DNA from: Trileptium ribeirensis
Taxonomy: Eukaryota > Nematoda > Enoplea > Enoplida > Thoracostomopsidae
DNA: 64,000 nucleotides
Direction of reading: 5' to 3'
Assembly: GCA_030248225.1 (NCBI GenBank)
Contig: JASANE010028715.1
Span: 37,989-101,988 of the forward strand
Below, piece by piece: positions 11,601 through 23,096 of the stretch (positions within the stretch are counted from its first letter, which is position 1; every line of letters begins with the position of its first letter). The position numbers were made by a program, and so were the translations under genes. The notes under the pieces are model-generated. The model made no database searches. It was not told where the DNA came from and saw nothing but the letters and a program-made list of their open reading frames with translations.

Positions 11601-12600
11601 GAAATGATCGACAGAATTTTTCGAGGTTGGGCGTGATGCTCGGAAAATTCGAATCAGTTTGACTTCGAATGCGCGGAGTTCGGTCGCTTTTACAGACCGG
11701 ATCCGACGCTCTTCAGTATTGTTAGTTTAACAGTTGTGTTCGCAACGGATCTCGATTTATGCTGTGTTCGCTCTACCGTTTTTGGATTGCGACTGTTATT
11801 GGGAAGGACATTGTGTCAGCGTTCAATGACTTACAAAGATTGATCTTGGCTTGTAACACGTGAGTTCATGGAGATTTAGACATTGGGAACGTGACCCGTA
11901 AGACATGATCAGGTTGACAGCACTCAGTTGATCCTCCCCCGTGGGCCCAATTTTCCAAACGCTCGTCTGGGTAAAGCTTTCCTTCTAGAACTATGGCAAC
12001 GTAAACTACGTTCTGGAAATTTTAGCGAAATCTTGGTCGAGTTCCGTTCGTGCGATTGGTTTTGACAAATAGTTGAAGTCATTCTGGTTCCCCGCGGTCT
12101 TAGGCGGTTAAAATTTGCACTGCACGGTCATGACATTGGCTCAACGTAGGGCCGACCTTCTGGTTTGTAGCGTGGAACTATTTCGAAATTTCATAGGCTA
12201 GTGGAACGTTCGGCGCTTGTGTCGATCGCGAGGTCGGACAGATGTGAGTTATGGCATCGGAAACTTGCACTCGAGATTGAGAGTTAAGTAAACTTGGGAG
12301 CATGAAAAGGATGATAAATTTTTAGGACCTGATTTCCTTGAGTTTAGGGAACGTCGCGGAAGGACGAATACGACTCTGCTTTGTGTTATTTTATTGTTTT
12401 TCTTGCAATTGGTTTAGCTTTCGGCTTTATTTGCTCTTTCTATTTTACATGCTATACCAATTTGTACAGCTGGATACCAAATTTTGGAGCTTGACCTGCC
12501 ATGAAGAATGGGGAAAATAAACTTAGGGAAACAACCCAAAGTCGATTTACAGCTAGGGGTGTGTCTCTTTTCATCGTTAGCAATATTAACTTTTCTTGAG
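8600..12600 (+). repeat. Copy B of the unclassified GC-richer repeat, inverted relative to copy A
   Basis: Plus-strand partner of 1-4150. It runs from a border near 8.6-8.68 kb, through the identical 24-base word at 8717-8740, a strong pyrimidine tract (10265-10380), a purine tract (about 10465-10525), a TATA microsatellite (about 10530-10565), and a block at 11450-11780 that aligns well with 1.45-1.85 kb on the other strand. Homology fades after about 12.5 kb. The long frames at 10039-10443 and 10197-10616 are low-complexity, and the protein similarity between copies simply follows nucleotide homology. GC content is clearly higher than in the Polinton or Penelope segments. Confidence 0.7.
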
Positions 12601-15600
12601 CTCTAGTGAGTATTGCCTCATGGTCCTATACTTGAACAGTTCTTGTGTAATCTTGGATTAGAGCAACATCGCTACACATTGGTCGTCGGGATGCTAGGTG
12701 GGGGCGACCTGCAAACAGAATGGCCGACAACGCAACCCCGTCGACCTTTGCATGGTTTAGATGATCATCTACCACTAACATCAACTTTATGGTCGGTCGA
12801 CCCACAGCTCGTTGCTTCCAGGAGCAGGCGCTAATTTCGATCCCGCATAGATCATCTCATGGCAACGCCAGGAAAAGGTTTACTAAAGGCTATATGTCAT
12901 GCATGACCGGTCGGCCGTTTGAACACTAATATGTGAGATTCGGCGTAAAGTCTGCACATACGGTGAGTAAGAGAAGTTCCCGTAGGAGCATTACGCGAAA
13001 TTTGTGGGAATAGGACAGCCCATCTAGATGATTGACCACGCCTGGACAGGCCTTGATCGGTAATGCGTCTCTCTTGACGTTCATACCCGTGCATTTATTC
13101 GTACCATATTGGACACAGTGATTATAGCGATACATTGATTTGTGGAATAACCGTAAAACATGCCTATTGCGTTGATTCTCCATCCTTCCATTAGCCCACG
13201 TATTGGGTGCGTTTCAGCTCTACTTTTACCCTCGCTCGATTGCCGACACCTCATTGTTAGGGAGTTCCGCTGGAGTTTCCCTGAATCTCGGTAGCGCCGC
13301 GCGTTACTTGGAGCGAATTCTGAAGCGTATCAGAGCGTGTTCCCGCCACCATAGCTGAGTCACCTGGTCGCTGAAATTGGGGACCACGGGGCATTGACGT
13401 CCGATACCTGCCTAGTTGGACTCGTTGTCGCTCTCGCTGCCCCATTAGCGGCACCTGCGGGATCATCGCACGTAGCGCGTAACTGGGCTGATTATATAGT
13501 CTGTTGTCATGTTTCCATGTCATTACCAAAGTATCGCTTTATACATGATACCTGAGTTCCCTTACGTTGTTTACAGTGTGAAAATAAAATTTCGAAAGTC
13601 AACCGATGTGTCCCGTGTTGTTCATTTATAGACGCGATATGTTCTTCCGCATGGACAGGCTAATGCTACGCGCCCCGGCTTGCAGGTGAGAATATCCCAA
13701 GCCCCGACGCGTAGGGTTCGCCATCAAGGTTATTATAAAAGAGCCAGGAAATCATTGCGAGAGGAATCTACGAAATCATTTATTGAAATCACTCGCGAAA
13801 ACGTCACGCTCAAATTGTAGTTAACATTTATCAAGAAGACTTCATTATTTCAACCGAACAATAAAAGTTATTGAATTACCAATCAGCGTGTCCAACATTA
13901 AACTCTCAGGGACTGTCGGAACTCTGTGGGGGCCACACAGGCTACAATCACCTCATAGAATCAACTAAACCACTATGCGGGGCGAACATAAAATTCATAC
14001 GCCATTTCCAAGGCTCGTTCGAGCTAAATACGAAATTATATCGAATTAAACAACTTCCGGATAAGCTTAAGGTAGGGAATATTGGTCTGACATTATGACC
14101 TGCAAGCAGACTTCGATGTCAACCTTTCTGGGGGACCTCAGTAATCATACCAAGATACTAGACACGTGCGCAACCAATCGGGCGGGATCCGAACTCACCT
14201 CGTGAAGCGCGCCTGCGACTTGCTAAGCTCCATAGCTTCGTGGGTCTGACCAACAAAACTGTCAAAATTGCAAAACTTAGGGTCCGCCCTTGAGGTTATG
14301 ATAGCCGCGGTCGCATGGGAATGGCGTTTGGAAGTTGCGCCATGCAGCTGCGTACCGTTATTACATACAGACCGTACCTTATTATGAATAAGTTCGATGT
14401 TTGCAATGCAAGCATTGTGTAACTCTTGATGCAAATTGAATACGTTGCGCACACACACTAGCTATCTTAGTTAACGTATAAGGTTTTTGCCACATTGCAG
14501 GATTTTAGTACTTCAACATTGGCCTAATGTTATCAGGGAGCCAGCACACTAAGGTCGGAACGGCAGTCAAAAGCGAGGAGGCGCTAGAGGAATGTTGTGC
14601 GAGGTATATTATGGTCGCCTTCCTTCGGTCGTAAAGTTGGGGAGGGGTAGGTCATCCCATTTTGCTGCCTGCGCCAATGAAATTTACAGTTAATATGACC
14701 CATGTACATTAAGCAGCCGGACATTGTATCGTTAGAAGAAAGGGTACTTAAGGTAGGTCTTTGGGGCCGGTATCCCCCCGACTTAGGCTTAGTGTAACGC
14801 TCATACATAGTTCATGGCTTAGACTAAGAATCACGCTAATTCTTAGTATATCGACAACTGCATTTCACTTCAATTTCGCCCTTAAAAGCTTACACTGGCC
14901 GTGAATAAAGTACTACTACAGTTTAGTGAATATGGTGCGATTTAGCACAACTCACATAGATAGTTAGCCATGGTATTGACTGTGTATGCTGTACCGTACT
15001 GGTATCTGAGAGCTTCTGCAGCACGCACTGCTAAGTTTACCTGCAATAACTATAATTAATCACAACAGTAGTAAGACACAACTTTTTAAGCATGAATGTA
15101 AGACTTCATCATCATCGGATCCTGTGACAACATCGAGTTTAGAATGAGCAGATGAGAAACACAGAGGTTAGGGTTAATAAACCCCAAACCTGGGTTACTT
15201 TTACTGAAATTTATGTGCACAATTGCATTGTAAGTACAAGTTTTTTTATTTTTATTATGTTTCTATATAAAGATAAATCCACAAAATTTGTTTGTTTGTT
15301 GAATGCACAAGAGTATATTGCTGCTGAAAACACTGCTGTTAATATTTAGACTAATTAGAGACTGAAAGTTATACGCTAGGGAGATTCTGTCGCTTTAGCG
15401 ATGCGGTTGTTACTGAGTATCCATCCATTTCAGTCTGAGCACCGGTTAGTTGTCATATGCTACGCCTACGTTAAGGAGGTTCTATCGCTTTGGCGTCTCA
15501 GCCATTAGTTAGATGAAATGTACCCCGGTTTGCGTACTGCTTAGCTATAGTGCCCTGCGCTAGCTTTCGATAGGACATTACGCAAACGGTCACGCAACCA

Positions 15601-15812
15601 AAAATCCTGGAGTACACAGCATGTCGATTATGTTTCGCCTTCATTGAAAAAGGTCACATAAGATTATTATATTCAGAAATTATCGAAATCATTACCTCCA
15701 ATTCGATATCATTGTGTTGAACAGCTTTATCTATACCGCAGGCCTTTGCGCACAAATCAAAATTTTCTCTTAGAAAGGCGAAGAAATATGTATTTGTTTA
15801 CATACAAGCAGT
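12600..15812. other. No recognisable gene
   Basis: Mixed-composition DNA with only short frames. Minor structures: an imperfect 17-bp inverted pair at about 13668-13717 (CTACGCG...CGCGTAG, 14 of 17 pairs) and two similar 39-bp segments at about 15376 and 15471. The right edge is the Polinton terminus. Confidence 0.5.
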
Positions 15813-15960
15813 AGAATATAAATGGATGTTCTGGAGCAGCCTTATATGGCAAGTGTAACGTAATGCGTTACATTTTCCTTATAAACTACACATAACACAA
15901 CGCAGTTCCATTGCCTTATATGGCAAATGTGCCGCAACGTGTGTAAGATGATGTCGAACT
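15813..15960 (+). repeat. Polinton left terminal inverted repeat
   Basis: It begins AGAATATAAATGG, starting with AG as Polinton ends usually do. CTTATATGGCAA occurs twice (about 15840 and 15912), a sub-repeat that also recurs, inverted, in the right terminus. Confidence 0.85.
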
Positions 15961-16166
15961 TTTAGTTTTGCGGCTCAGAAAATAAGGCCTTTACAACCAT
16001 TAACAATATTTGATTGATAAAGATGAATCATACATATGCGACAAAGATTACACGATTCTTTACTTCTTAAATGATAGGCAAATATTTTTATTTGATTCAG
16101 TTCCATGATTTTGAGTAAGTAGCATTTCACCTTCGCAGTAATTTTTAAATATTTCTATATCCTCCG
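15960..16166. other. Non-coding Polinton subterminal DNA
   Basis: No gene seen between the left terminal repeat and the first minus-strand ORF. Confidence 0.4.
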
Positions 16167-16685
16167 TCACATCTTTGTCGACAATCGAAAAACGTTCGGC
16201 AAGCCGTTGTCGGATCCGTTGTGAATGGCTTTAAATAGTTTGTTGCTGAGTTGTAACAAACAGTGACACATATGTAACATTTCGGTAGCTTTTTGCTTGT
16301 GTTGCTGTAGTTGATGAATAGTTTCTCGTGATTCATCATCAGGATTTTTGTTAATGTTTATGGTGTGAAATTCATGCACTAATGCCATAGATAATTTATG
16401 AGCTTTGGCAACAACGCTAGTTTTAAACATTGAAAACAGCAGAAAGAAAGCGTGTAACTTATTATCAACGATCTCTTCAACGTTTATTTTGTCATATAGC
16501 GGATCTATCCGTAAATATTTATGAAATTGTTTACAAGCCCTTCGAAAGCTTTCGGTCGCCTGTTTAATTAATTTAAGCACGTTTTTCTGTTCACCAAAGC
16601 TTACTGATAGCACATTAGGATAAAATTTGTATACAGTACAGAATTGGAGATATTGTGCAGATCTTCGAAATTGAATTGAATGCAA
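16167..16685 (-). CDS. Unassigned Polinton left-arm protein, helical
   Basis: A 172-codon frame pointing toward the left terminus, opposite to the capsid and polymerase genes. Composition is protein-like: charged, helix-rich, with Lys/Gln/Glu/His segments (LKLIKQATESF near residue 38; a QLQQHKQKATEML coiled-coil-like stretch near residue 125) and a Cys/His pair nearby (MCHC). There are no membrane segments. I recognise no family. It is one of the few left-arm frames open at this length in a decayed element. The ORF at 17010-17258 lies upstream on the same strand and could be a preceding exon, but the 324 bp between contain stops and I could not choose splice sites. Confidence 0.5.
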   Translation of the reverse strand: MHSIQFRRSAQYLQFCTVYKFYPNVLSVSFGEQKNVLKLIKQATESFRRACKQFHKYLRIDPLYDKINVEEIVDNKLHAFFLLFSMFKTSVVAKAHKLSMALVHEFHTININKNPDDESRETIHQLQQHKQKATEMLHMCHCLLQLSNKLFKAIHNGSDNGLPNVFRLSTKM

Positions 16686-17009
16686 ACATCAATTAGTACG
16701 GTGCTGTATTCTAATAAATCTAATATTGTTTTATGTGTCGGCCTTGTTCTTTTCGCGCTAGCTCAGCTATTCCACGAAATTTAGAGATGAGCCAGGTTCT
16801 GAGAGATACTACCCCTGAATCACTTGAAGTGGGCATGTGGTCTGGTGTAAGCGTTTCAATACTTTGAGAAGTTGTTAGTGAAAGTTCTGAAACATCTGGT
16901 GCTAGAGGACTTAGTATTGATTCAGTCTCAAAGTTTAAAAGGTATTAAATTGCGTTTTGGTTATGCTGTGGTTATTTTTCGAGTCATTCGATGTATTTTG
17001 TTGTTTGTT

Positions 17010-17258
17010 TCATCCATTTGCGCCATTTATCGAATTAATTTCGGTTTCGTTAGAATCTGCATTATTGATTAAATCTTTCGAAGTCATGGACCACTCGGTG
17101 GTATTAATTGCTATCGGCTTTTGCGCTGTCGGTATCTGTTGAAGAGTTGCAGCTAGTGCCAACTGTTGTTCAGAATCCTGTAACATTATGTTTGAAGTTG
17201 AAGCTCCTTGTACGTGGCGAAATATTGGTTTTGATAAACTAGCAGAATAATTGAGCAT
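17010..17258 (-). CDS. Unassigned Polinton left-arm ORF (possible first exon)
   Basis: 82 codons, rich in Ser/Thr/Asn/Gln (for example QQLALAATLQQIP mid-frame), with a polar Asn-rich C-terminus. No family recognised. It shares strand and orientation with 16167-16685 and may be the start of the same transcription unit. Confidence 0.3.
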   Translation of the reverse strand: MLNYSASLSKPIFRHVQGASTSNIMLQDSEQQLALAATLQQIPTAQKPIAINTTEWSMTSKDLINNADSNETEINSINGANG

Positions 17259-17259
17259 A

Positions 17260-18702
17260 AATGCATGAGAAAAATCATAATCAACTAAATATCTCGTTTG
17301 CTTTAATACTTTTTAGTATTAAATTTTGATCTTCTGTTTTTGTAATTTTTAAAATTATTTAACCATTCTTTAACAAAAAATTTTTGTGAAATATTTATCA
17401 TGGGTGTACTACGTAATATAGTTGTATTTTGTTAAATAATGGCTAACAATCGGGTGATATGTATGTATGCTGACTAAAAGGTGATGCAACATGCGCGTTA
17501 AATTTGTGAGATCTGTGATAACAAACTTGAAGCAATAAAATAAGACCATACGAAGAAACGTAATAGAGACCTTACTGACAGTTCATTTTGGTTACACAGA
17601 CTAAATTAGTTGGATAAAGGCAGAACAGAGTTGATTAGACTTGGCTTAGTTAATATATTAATCTAGTATTTTGTTTTCTTACTTTTAGTTTTCCCTGTCA
17701 AACAATCTAGTCAGAATAATGATAGGAGATGCGGTTTTTGTGATTTCATCTAACGTCTACCAAACGTGATGCTGCATGTAAAATGATGTCAATATTTCAA
17801 TTTTGTTTAACGGCTACATACAATTATACAGTATATATTTACTTTAAAATAACGATAGTAGCACGAAAATATAAAGTTTGTACAAGCTTCTAGTGACTAA
17901 TGTTAATCATCTTATACATATTTAGACAAAAATATACTGGGGTTTTCTTCAATAGGACAATGAAGAATTATGTTAAATTGTCATTTACTGAAACAACAGT
18001 ATTCATGCTATATCGAAAATGTTTTAGTTATAAAAATAATAGAACAAATGTTTCTTCGTCAAGTATACTTTTGCAATATTAATAAAACCAGGGTTAAGTG
18101 TACCAGTTTCTAGACATGTCATAAAAATTCTGTCTTTAAACTGTAATAACCATAATACTAAACAAAATTAAATCACACTAGCATAATTTGTATAACTTGA
18201 ATAAAAAAGCAGAAAATTGTGACAGCTTGGAAGCGCGAGAGTATACATATGTTCAGACCCTATAATTATTTTGTTTCTGTTTAGAATTGTGATATCTATT
18301 ATAAAGTGAAAATAAGCCTTAGTGCTACGCCACACAGTTATAATATTATTAAGTTTAACTTTAAATATGAAACATGTAGGACTGTTTTAAAAACTTGTTT
18401 TTTAAAACCTCAAAATAAACAAATTTATAGGAAGCACGGTTAACAATGTCTTAGATCTGCGCCACTCGACTCAACGTGAAAATTATTAAATTATACACTA
18501 TGTAGCTCATATCTTTTTGAAAAATATTTCAGAAGCTTTGTGCTACAGGGATTTCCAGAAAATACTAATGTTTTAGTTATGTGCTAGCGTTTTAGAGATG
18601 TACCACTCAAATCTAAATTTATTAAATGTGTAGTTGTTATATACCAAGCATTTTTCTGGGTAACACAGTGAATAATATTTTAGATTCGCTTATCTACAAT
18701 CA
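17260..18702. other. AT-rich Polinton interior without a supported gene
   Basis: Only short frames with biased composition are present; nothing is supported. Confidence 0.4.
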
Positions 18703-18987
18703 ATGTTACTATCAATCGGAGCTCAAGGAATAACAACAGGCGCCGCAACCTCGAATAAAATATCTAAAATTTCTACAAAACCTTTGACAAATAGCAGTAA
18801 ACAGCATCAAAATGTTCAAAGTATCGACCAAAACGCTTTAGATGCCATTGATCAATACCGTTCATCATCTAGTGAAAAGCCCACTCAAGAAACGCATTCG
18901 TACGAGTTTAAAAATGAAATCAGTGATTCAAGCGGTGACGATCCACGTCAATATGTAGAATTTATCGGTGAAATAACTTTATCGTAA
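18703..18987 (+). CDS. Unassigned Ser/Thr/Gln-rich ORF in the Polinton
   Basis: 94 codons. The first half is Ser/Thr/Lys-rich; the second half is acidic (SDSSGDDPRQYVEFIGE near residue 75). Codon and base use are less AT-biased than the flanks, which supports real coding. After the stop the same frame continues about 25 codons with protein-like content, so it may be a truncated longer gene. No family recognised. Confidence 0.35.
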   Translation: MLLSIGAQGITTGAATSNKISKISTKPLTNSSKQHQNVQSIDQNALDAIDQYRSSSSEKPTQETHSYEFKNEISDSSGDDPRQYVEFIGEITLS

Positions 18988-20516
18988 AGAATACAACTAT
19001 TTTCAAATCGTACTGCAAGATCGCGCGCAACAACTGTTAAACTTGAACTGAATTCTCTGTGGCAACAGGTGCGAGTAAATATCGAATTTAGTTTAAAAAC
19101 CACTTCACTTGACATTAAAGTTAAAAAATCTCATAATTCCGCTAATCTCCAGTTACATTATATAATATTTTAATTATGGTATGCCAAAATTATGGTGCAT
19201 TAATTTGTTGCAATAAATATATACAACTCGGAAAACCTATGCATTTGTCTATTAAGCATTAATTTCATGACAAACAACGCATATTGTATGCCTGAATTGC
19301 AGGATGTGGTAAAAAAGTGGCGCAATTTGCTGGAATATTTTCATTAAAGAAATAATACAGATATTGCATGCTGTTGTAAAATTATTCGTTGAGCAGGAAA
19401 ATGTATGCGCGCAGGTGCAGAATCTGCGGGAAAATAATTGAAAACTGCAATCGAACATGTTTGGATAACATAATGCACGAAACATTAAATATAAAAGACA
19501 GGATAAAATTTTTGACAAAAGTTGTAATAATAGCAGGAATGATCGGTAGTAGATATCGTTTTAGCAAATAACGACAAATGAAAGGTTTTCGTGGTGATAT
19601 AGATAATAATAATAATGTTTATTAAAATGAGTGTTTCAATGTGTTCAAACCTCGATATAATTTACAAAACAAAACAATAAAACAATTTTTAAATCAAATC
19701 CTAACAGTTTTAGTATTGAAATGTGATAATCTAGTACAATGTAAATAACGGCGAGGACAGGCGAAAAGTACAGTCACATGTCGATCATAAAGTAGATGTT
19801 TTAGTGTGTAACAGCAAAAAAATATAGAGGTTGCAGCCTATATAAATTGAGCATAACTTTGATACAACAATTTAGATGGCAAAAGCTAAAGTGGATAGCA
19901 ATCTTAGTTCATTGACACTGCAGTTTATTTATCAGGTATGACTTAGTTTTTTACATTTTTCTACATTTTGAATGATCGTATTCACAGTGCTGAATTAAAA
20001 ACTGGCTGATTCGTTGATTAATGCTCCTTGTTTTTTTTTTTTAAATTTCTGAAGTTCACGTACAAATAATACCTCTCCAGTTCGAATATTGAATAATCGA
20101 TGTGCGCGAAAATTGCGAAAGCGACTTCATAAACAAATCGATCCTATAATGACTTTGCTATCCTTAGCGATCCTATAATATTTAAGTTATTAGTTTCGTG
20201 AATTCGATAAGTTTCGGTAATATTACTTGAATTTTCATGATCGGATGATAGTTCTGTGTCGAATTTTCCTCGATCAAAAAGGTTTCCGCAACAGTTTATC
20301 GCCTTAAGTTTACTTACGCAGTATATTCATTAACATATATCCAAAAATCACATAAGTCAATACGACATTATTGAAAGTTCGATGGATCTAAACAGATTGG
20401 CGAACCGGAGTGCAATGTTAAGTGTCTGTCACTTATGTTCAAACGAAAATCAGATAGTTGAAAAATTTTATTTTGTAGAAATAAACAGCCAGACAATGTT
20501 GAATGTAATGATCTAG
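18988..20516. other. Mostly non-coding Polinton interior
   Basis: Short helical or coiled-coil-like fragments on the plus strand (about 19290-19350 and 19385-19430) suggest a former gene, but frames are broken. A run of about 14 T occurs near 20030-20043. Nothing firm. Confidence 0.35.
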
Positions 20517-20891
20517 CAAGTCATCCGAGAAAGCGTTCCGTTTGTCTATGAGCATTTAAAAACCGCCATAGAACAATTGTTACGATATCGCCTGAAGCTA
20601 TGAAGAGCCAGCTTTGATGATTATTCAAACGGAACCGTTCTCGATGCTAAACGGTCAGCGGCAAGTGTTGCTTTAATGAAAATGCATGCTCTTGATCAAT
20701 GCGTAGCAGTGTTTCATCAGCGCTTAGATCTGCAGCCAAGAATTCATCCATTGGAATGCGATAACGTTCGTGATGAAATCAAAGCAATAAAAGCGCGAGC
20801 ATGCATGCTTCCCGCAAAAGCAAAGCACAAGATCACGCATGCTATTGTTGATATCTATGAGCTGCTAGATAAAATTGAACAGTTAGAGTGA
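20517..20891 (+). pseudogene. Unassigned helical Polinton protein with one in-frame stop
   Basis: Open in one frame from 20517 to the stop at 20889, except for TGA at 20601-20603. The peptide is helical and charged on both sides of the stop: RESVPFVYEHLKTAIEQLL before, and DIYELLDKIEQLE at the C-terminus. Continuity across the stop suggests a recent nonsense mutation in a real small gene. Function unknown; possibly a small structural or scaffold-type protein of the element. Confidence 0.45.
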
Positions 20892-21004
20892 CAGTTGCTG
20901 TATTTTGCGTCATATCATCTTTTCATGCTCGTTAATATTTCACCAGCTATTCTTAACACATTAAACAAAGAATTCAGTTCAATATTTTAGTTGTGAAGTA
21001 TACA

Positions 21005-21910
21005 ACTACCAAAGTAGTTCGCTACAGAAAATAATTGAATTCGAGTGGAGGAACGAAAATTTTCAATTTTGGCTCTGGAGTGGGGGTTGAGGTGGTCCTG
21101 TCTGTGTGTCTGTGTGTCTGTCGCACCTGAATCTCGAAAACGGTTGGGCGGATTTTGATGCAAGATAGCTCATTGGAACCGCAATGGTCGATTTAGGTGT
21201 AGTGACGGAGCTCGATTTTTGAATTTTTTCTCGTGGGAAAAGTTATGGGGCAAAATGACGTCATTTTGGCCCATTTTTCGGGCAACCCTCCAGTTTTTGC
21301 GACTTTTCTCAATAAGTAAACGAGGTATCCGCAAACTAATAGGCCTATTCCATGTAGCTTTACCAGGGCTTTCCAATAATATATAACAAGTTTTTCAACT
21401 ACTTCCCAATCTGGAGTCTATAAGCTTATAGTTGGCGCCAAAGTTCATATTTGGTGAAAAGTCGTGGGAAATGCACCTAAATGTGTGTTTTTGTTGCTTT
21501 TAGTGTCTTATATGGGGTTTTATGGGCAGATAAACTCATTGCAAGTGTTAAAAATATTGTTGGGCAAATATTTTTCACACTTCTGCTACATACTTGGTAT
21601 GAAAAAATGAGATTTATCTCAAGTGTCGGTTTGAATTCTTTATCGTTCTTTTCACGGTCAATTTATGGTTTTATTGAATTATTAAATTGTTAGTTCATTG
21701 TTTTTGTACTCGTTGTATGATGTTTTGTCTACTGCATACGTTGGCTATCAAAAGAGGCGGGTGTAACTATGACTCATCACTCACGGATTATACAATGCTG
21801 CACCTGCGAACTGTGTGTAGGCTTTGTTTGTGTGTGCTTTCTGCAACAGACTTCGGGGGATTGTTCTCACCACTCGAAGCTCGCAAGCGAGCTTCGCTAG
21901 TATATAAGTA
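21005..21910 (+). mobile_element. Interspersed non-autonomous repeat inserted in the Polinton
   Basis: The block has a (TGTC)n-like start (21100-21125: CTGTGTGTCTGTGTGTCTGTC), then a run resembling a repeat type I recall as common in invertebrate genomes (ATCTCGAAAACGGTTGGGCGG at about 21131), and ends at a perfect inverted motif (21875-21896). GC content and texture differ from the Polinton on both sides. Frames at 21481-21911 are short and unsupported. I do not know its class; the edges are estimates. Confidence 0.5.
21875..21896. other. Perfect 10-bp hairpin at the right end of the inserted repeat
   Basis: Arms CGAAGCTCGC and GCGAGCTTCG are separated by AA. The motif sits just before the return to AT-rich Polinton sequence and may be a terminal structure of the inserted repeat. 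Confidence 0.7.
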
Positions 21911-22254
21911 ATAGGAGCACACGTTAAAACGTTTCAAAATTTATGTGTATTGTTCAAATATGTAAAGATAATAAAATTTTCAAAGCAAAATAATTAAATG
22001 AAAAACGAAAAGCTGTTGCTTAATATTCTCTTCGTTTGAGGTGGCTATTACAAATAAACAATTGGTGTTTGTCGTGCTAAAATTTTAAACAAATCACACA
22101 AATTGGCTTCGTTTGCTTAAATTGAATTAAAAAATGTCACTAAGACCTTTCTTGTTGCATAAAAAACCCGTTGCGTATGAGTGGGTACAAAATTGTAAAA
22201 AATGCAAAAAACTAAAGTAAGTTTTAATTTACTTGTTGCCGCTTTACAGTTGCT

Positions 22255-22996
22255 ATGACAGAAACTTCCATTGCTGCTCCAGCACTTGTGCCATATGAAA
22301 ATTATGTTGTCACGGAAGCCGATAATCGTCAAATTTTCGTTCTGTTCTACAATGGTTGGACGCTTTGTGAAACTTTGGACCATCTCTATTTTATGAGGAG
22401 AAATAAAATACCGGAGTGTACATACATTACCTTGAGGCACAAAAAGCTATCTTTATAAAGAGGCCAGACTTGTGCAATTTGGTGATGCAACCGTATTCTC
22501 CGTGAAAGTGTTACAAAATAATGGCACGAGTTTCACAAAATCTACCAGACGGATGGGAAACACTCATGCTTAAACACTTGAAAATTGTGTTACGATAAAA
22601 ATTTTCTCAACATCCGGACTTTCCTGATACGGTGATCGATACCGGTGATGCAGTGCTGGTTTTCGCAAGTTCCAACGATCTTATTATTGGCAGCGGCTTT
22701 CCAATAAATCACGATCAATCAACACCTGTCGAGAAGGTACACATATTAGCAGTTTAGCGAACTCTTGTTATTGGTAGTGCGGTCTATAAATTTAAAATCA
22801 AACTATATGAGATTTGAATTCCAGAATATTTGTAAAGGCTTGTTATTTATTCTAGTTCGCGGGCAAAAAATGGCTTGGAAAGCTGTTGATGAAACTTTGT
22901 GACGACTTTAACAACAATACGGCCGCTGAAAACAGCACACAACCAGAAGATTACAACAAACGAAACCAACAAAATGTTGTAATTGCACATAAATAA
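22255..22996 (+). pseudogene. NADAR (DUF1768) domain protein gene, one intron, decayed
   Basis: Exon 1 runs from ATG 22255 to about 22736, a 119-bp GT-AG intron follows (22737-22855), and exon 2 ends at TAA 22994-22996. Conserved NADAR features in order: an FYNGW start segment, YLEAQKA (about 22426-22446), NLPDGWETLM before KFSQHP, TGDAVLVFASSNDLI followed by GSGF (22644-22700), and, directly after the intron, GKKWLGKLLM. The splice joins in phase 0 inside the domain, which supports the intron. Exon 1 carries frameshifts (one near 22370) and stops, so no full protein is made. NADAR proteins act on N-glycosidic ADP-ribose linkages, including in riboflavin-precursor and ADP-ribosyl metabolism; some are proposed to reverse ADP-ribosylation. 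The gene lies inside the Polinton ends, about 100 bp before the integrase and on the same strand, so I read it as element cargo. Confidence 0.8.
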
Positions 22997-23096
22997 AATA
23001 TATTTGTTGTTCAAATATGGACGTTCTGAAATGTATTCAACAAATAAAATTTTTTGTTGAAATCACTTTATTATAATTATGAGACCGATGGAAGCT

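Noticed and set aside
13250..13540. 90-codon minus-strand ORF in mixed-composition DNA
   Set aside because: No conserved pattern, no splice context, and overlapping frames are equally open.
22217..22249. 33-base GTAAGT...TTTACAG segment before the NADAR start as a mini-intron
   Set aside because: Too short for a typical intron, and the spliced upstream frame would hit a stop at once.
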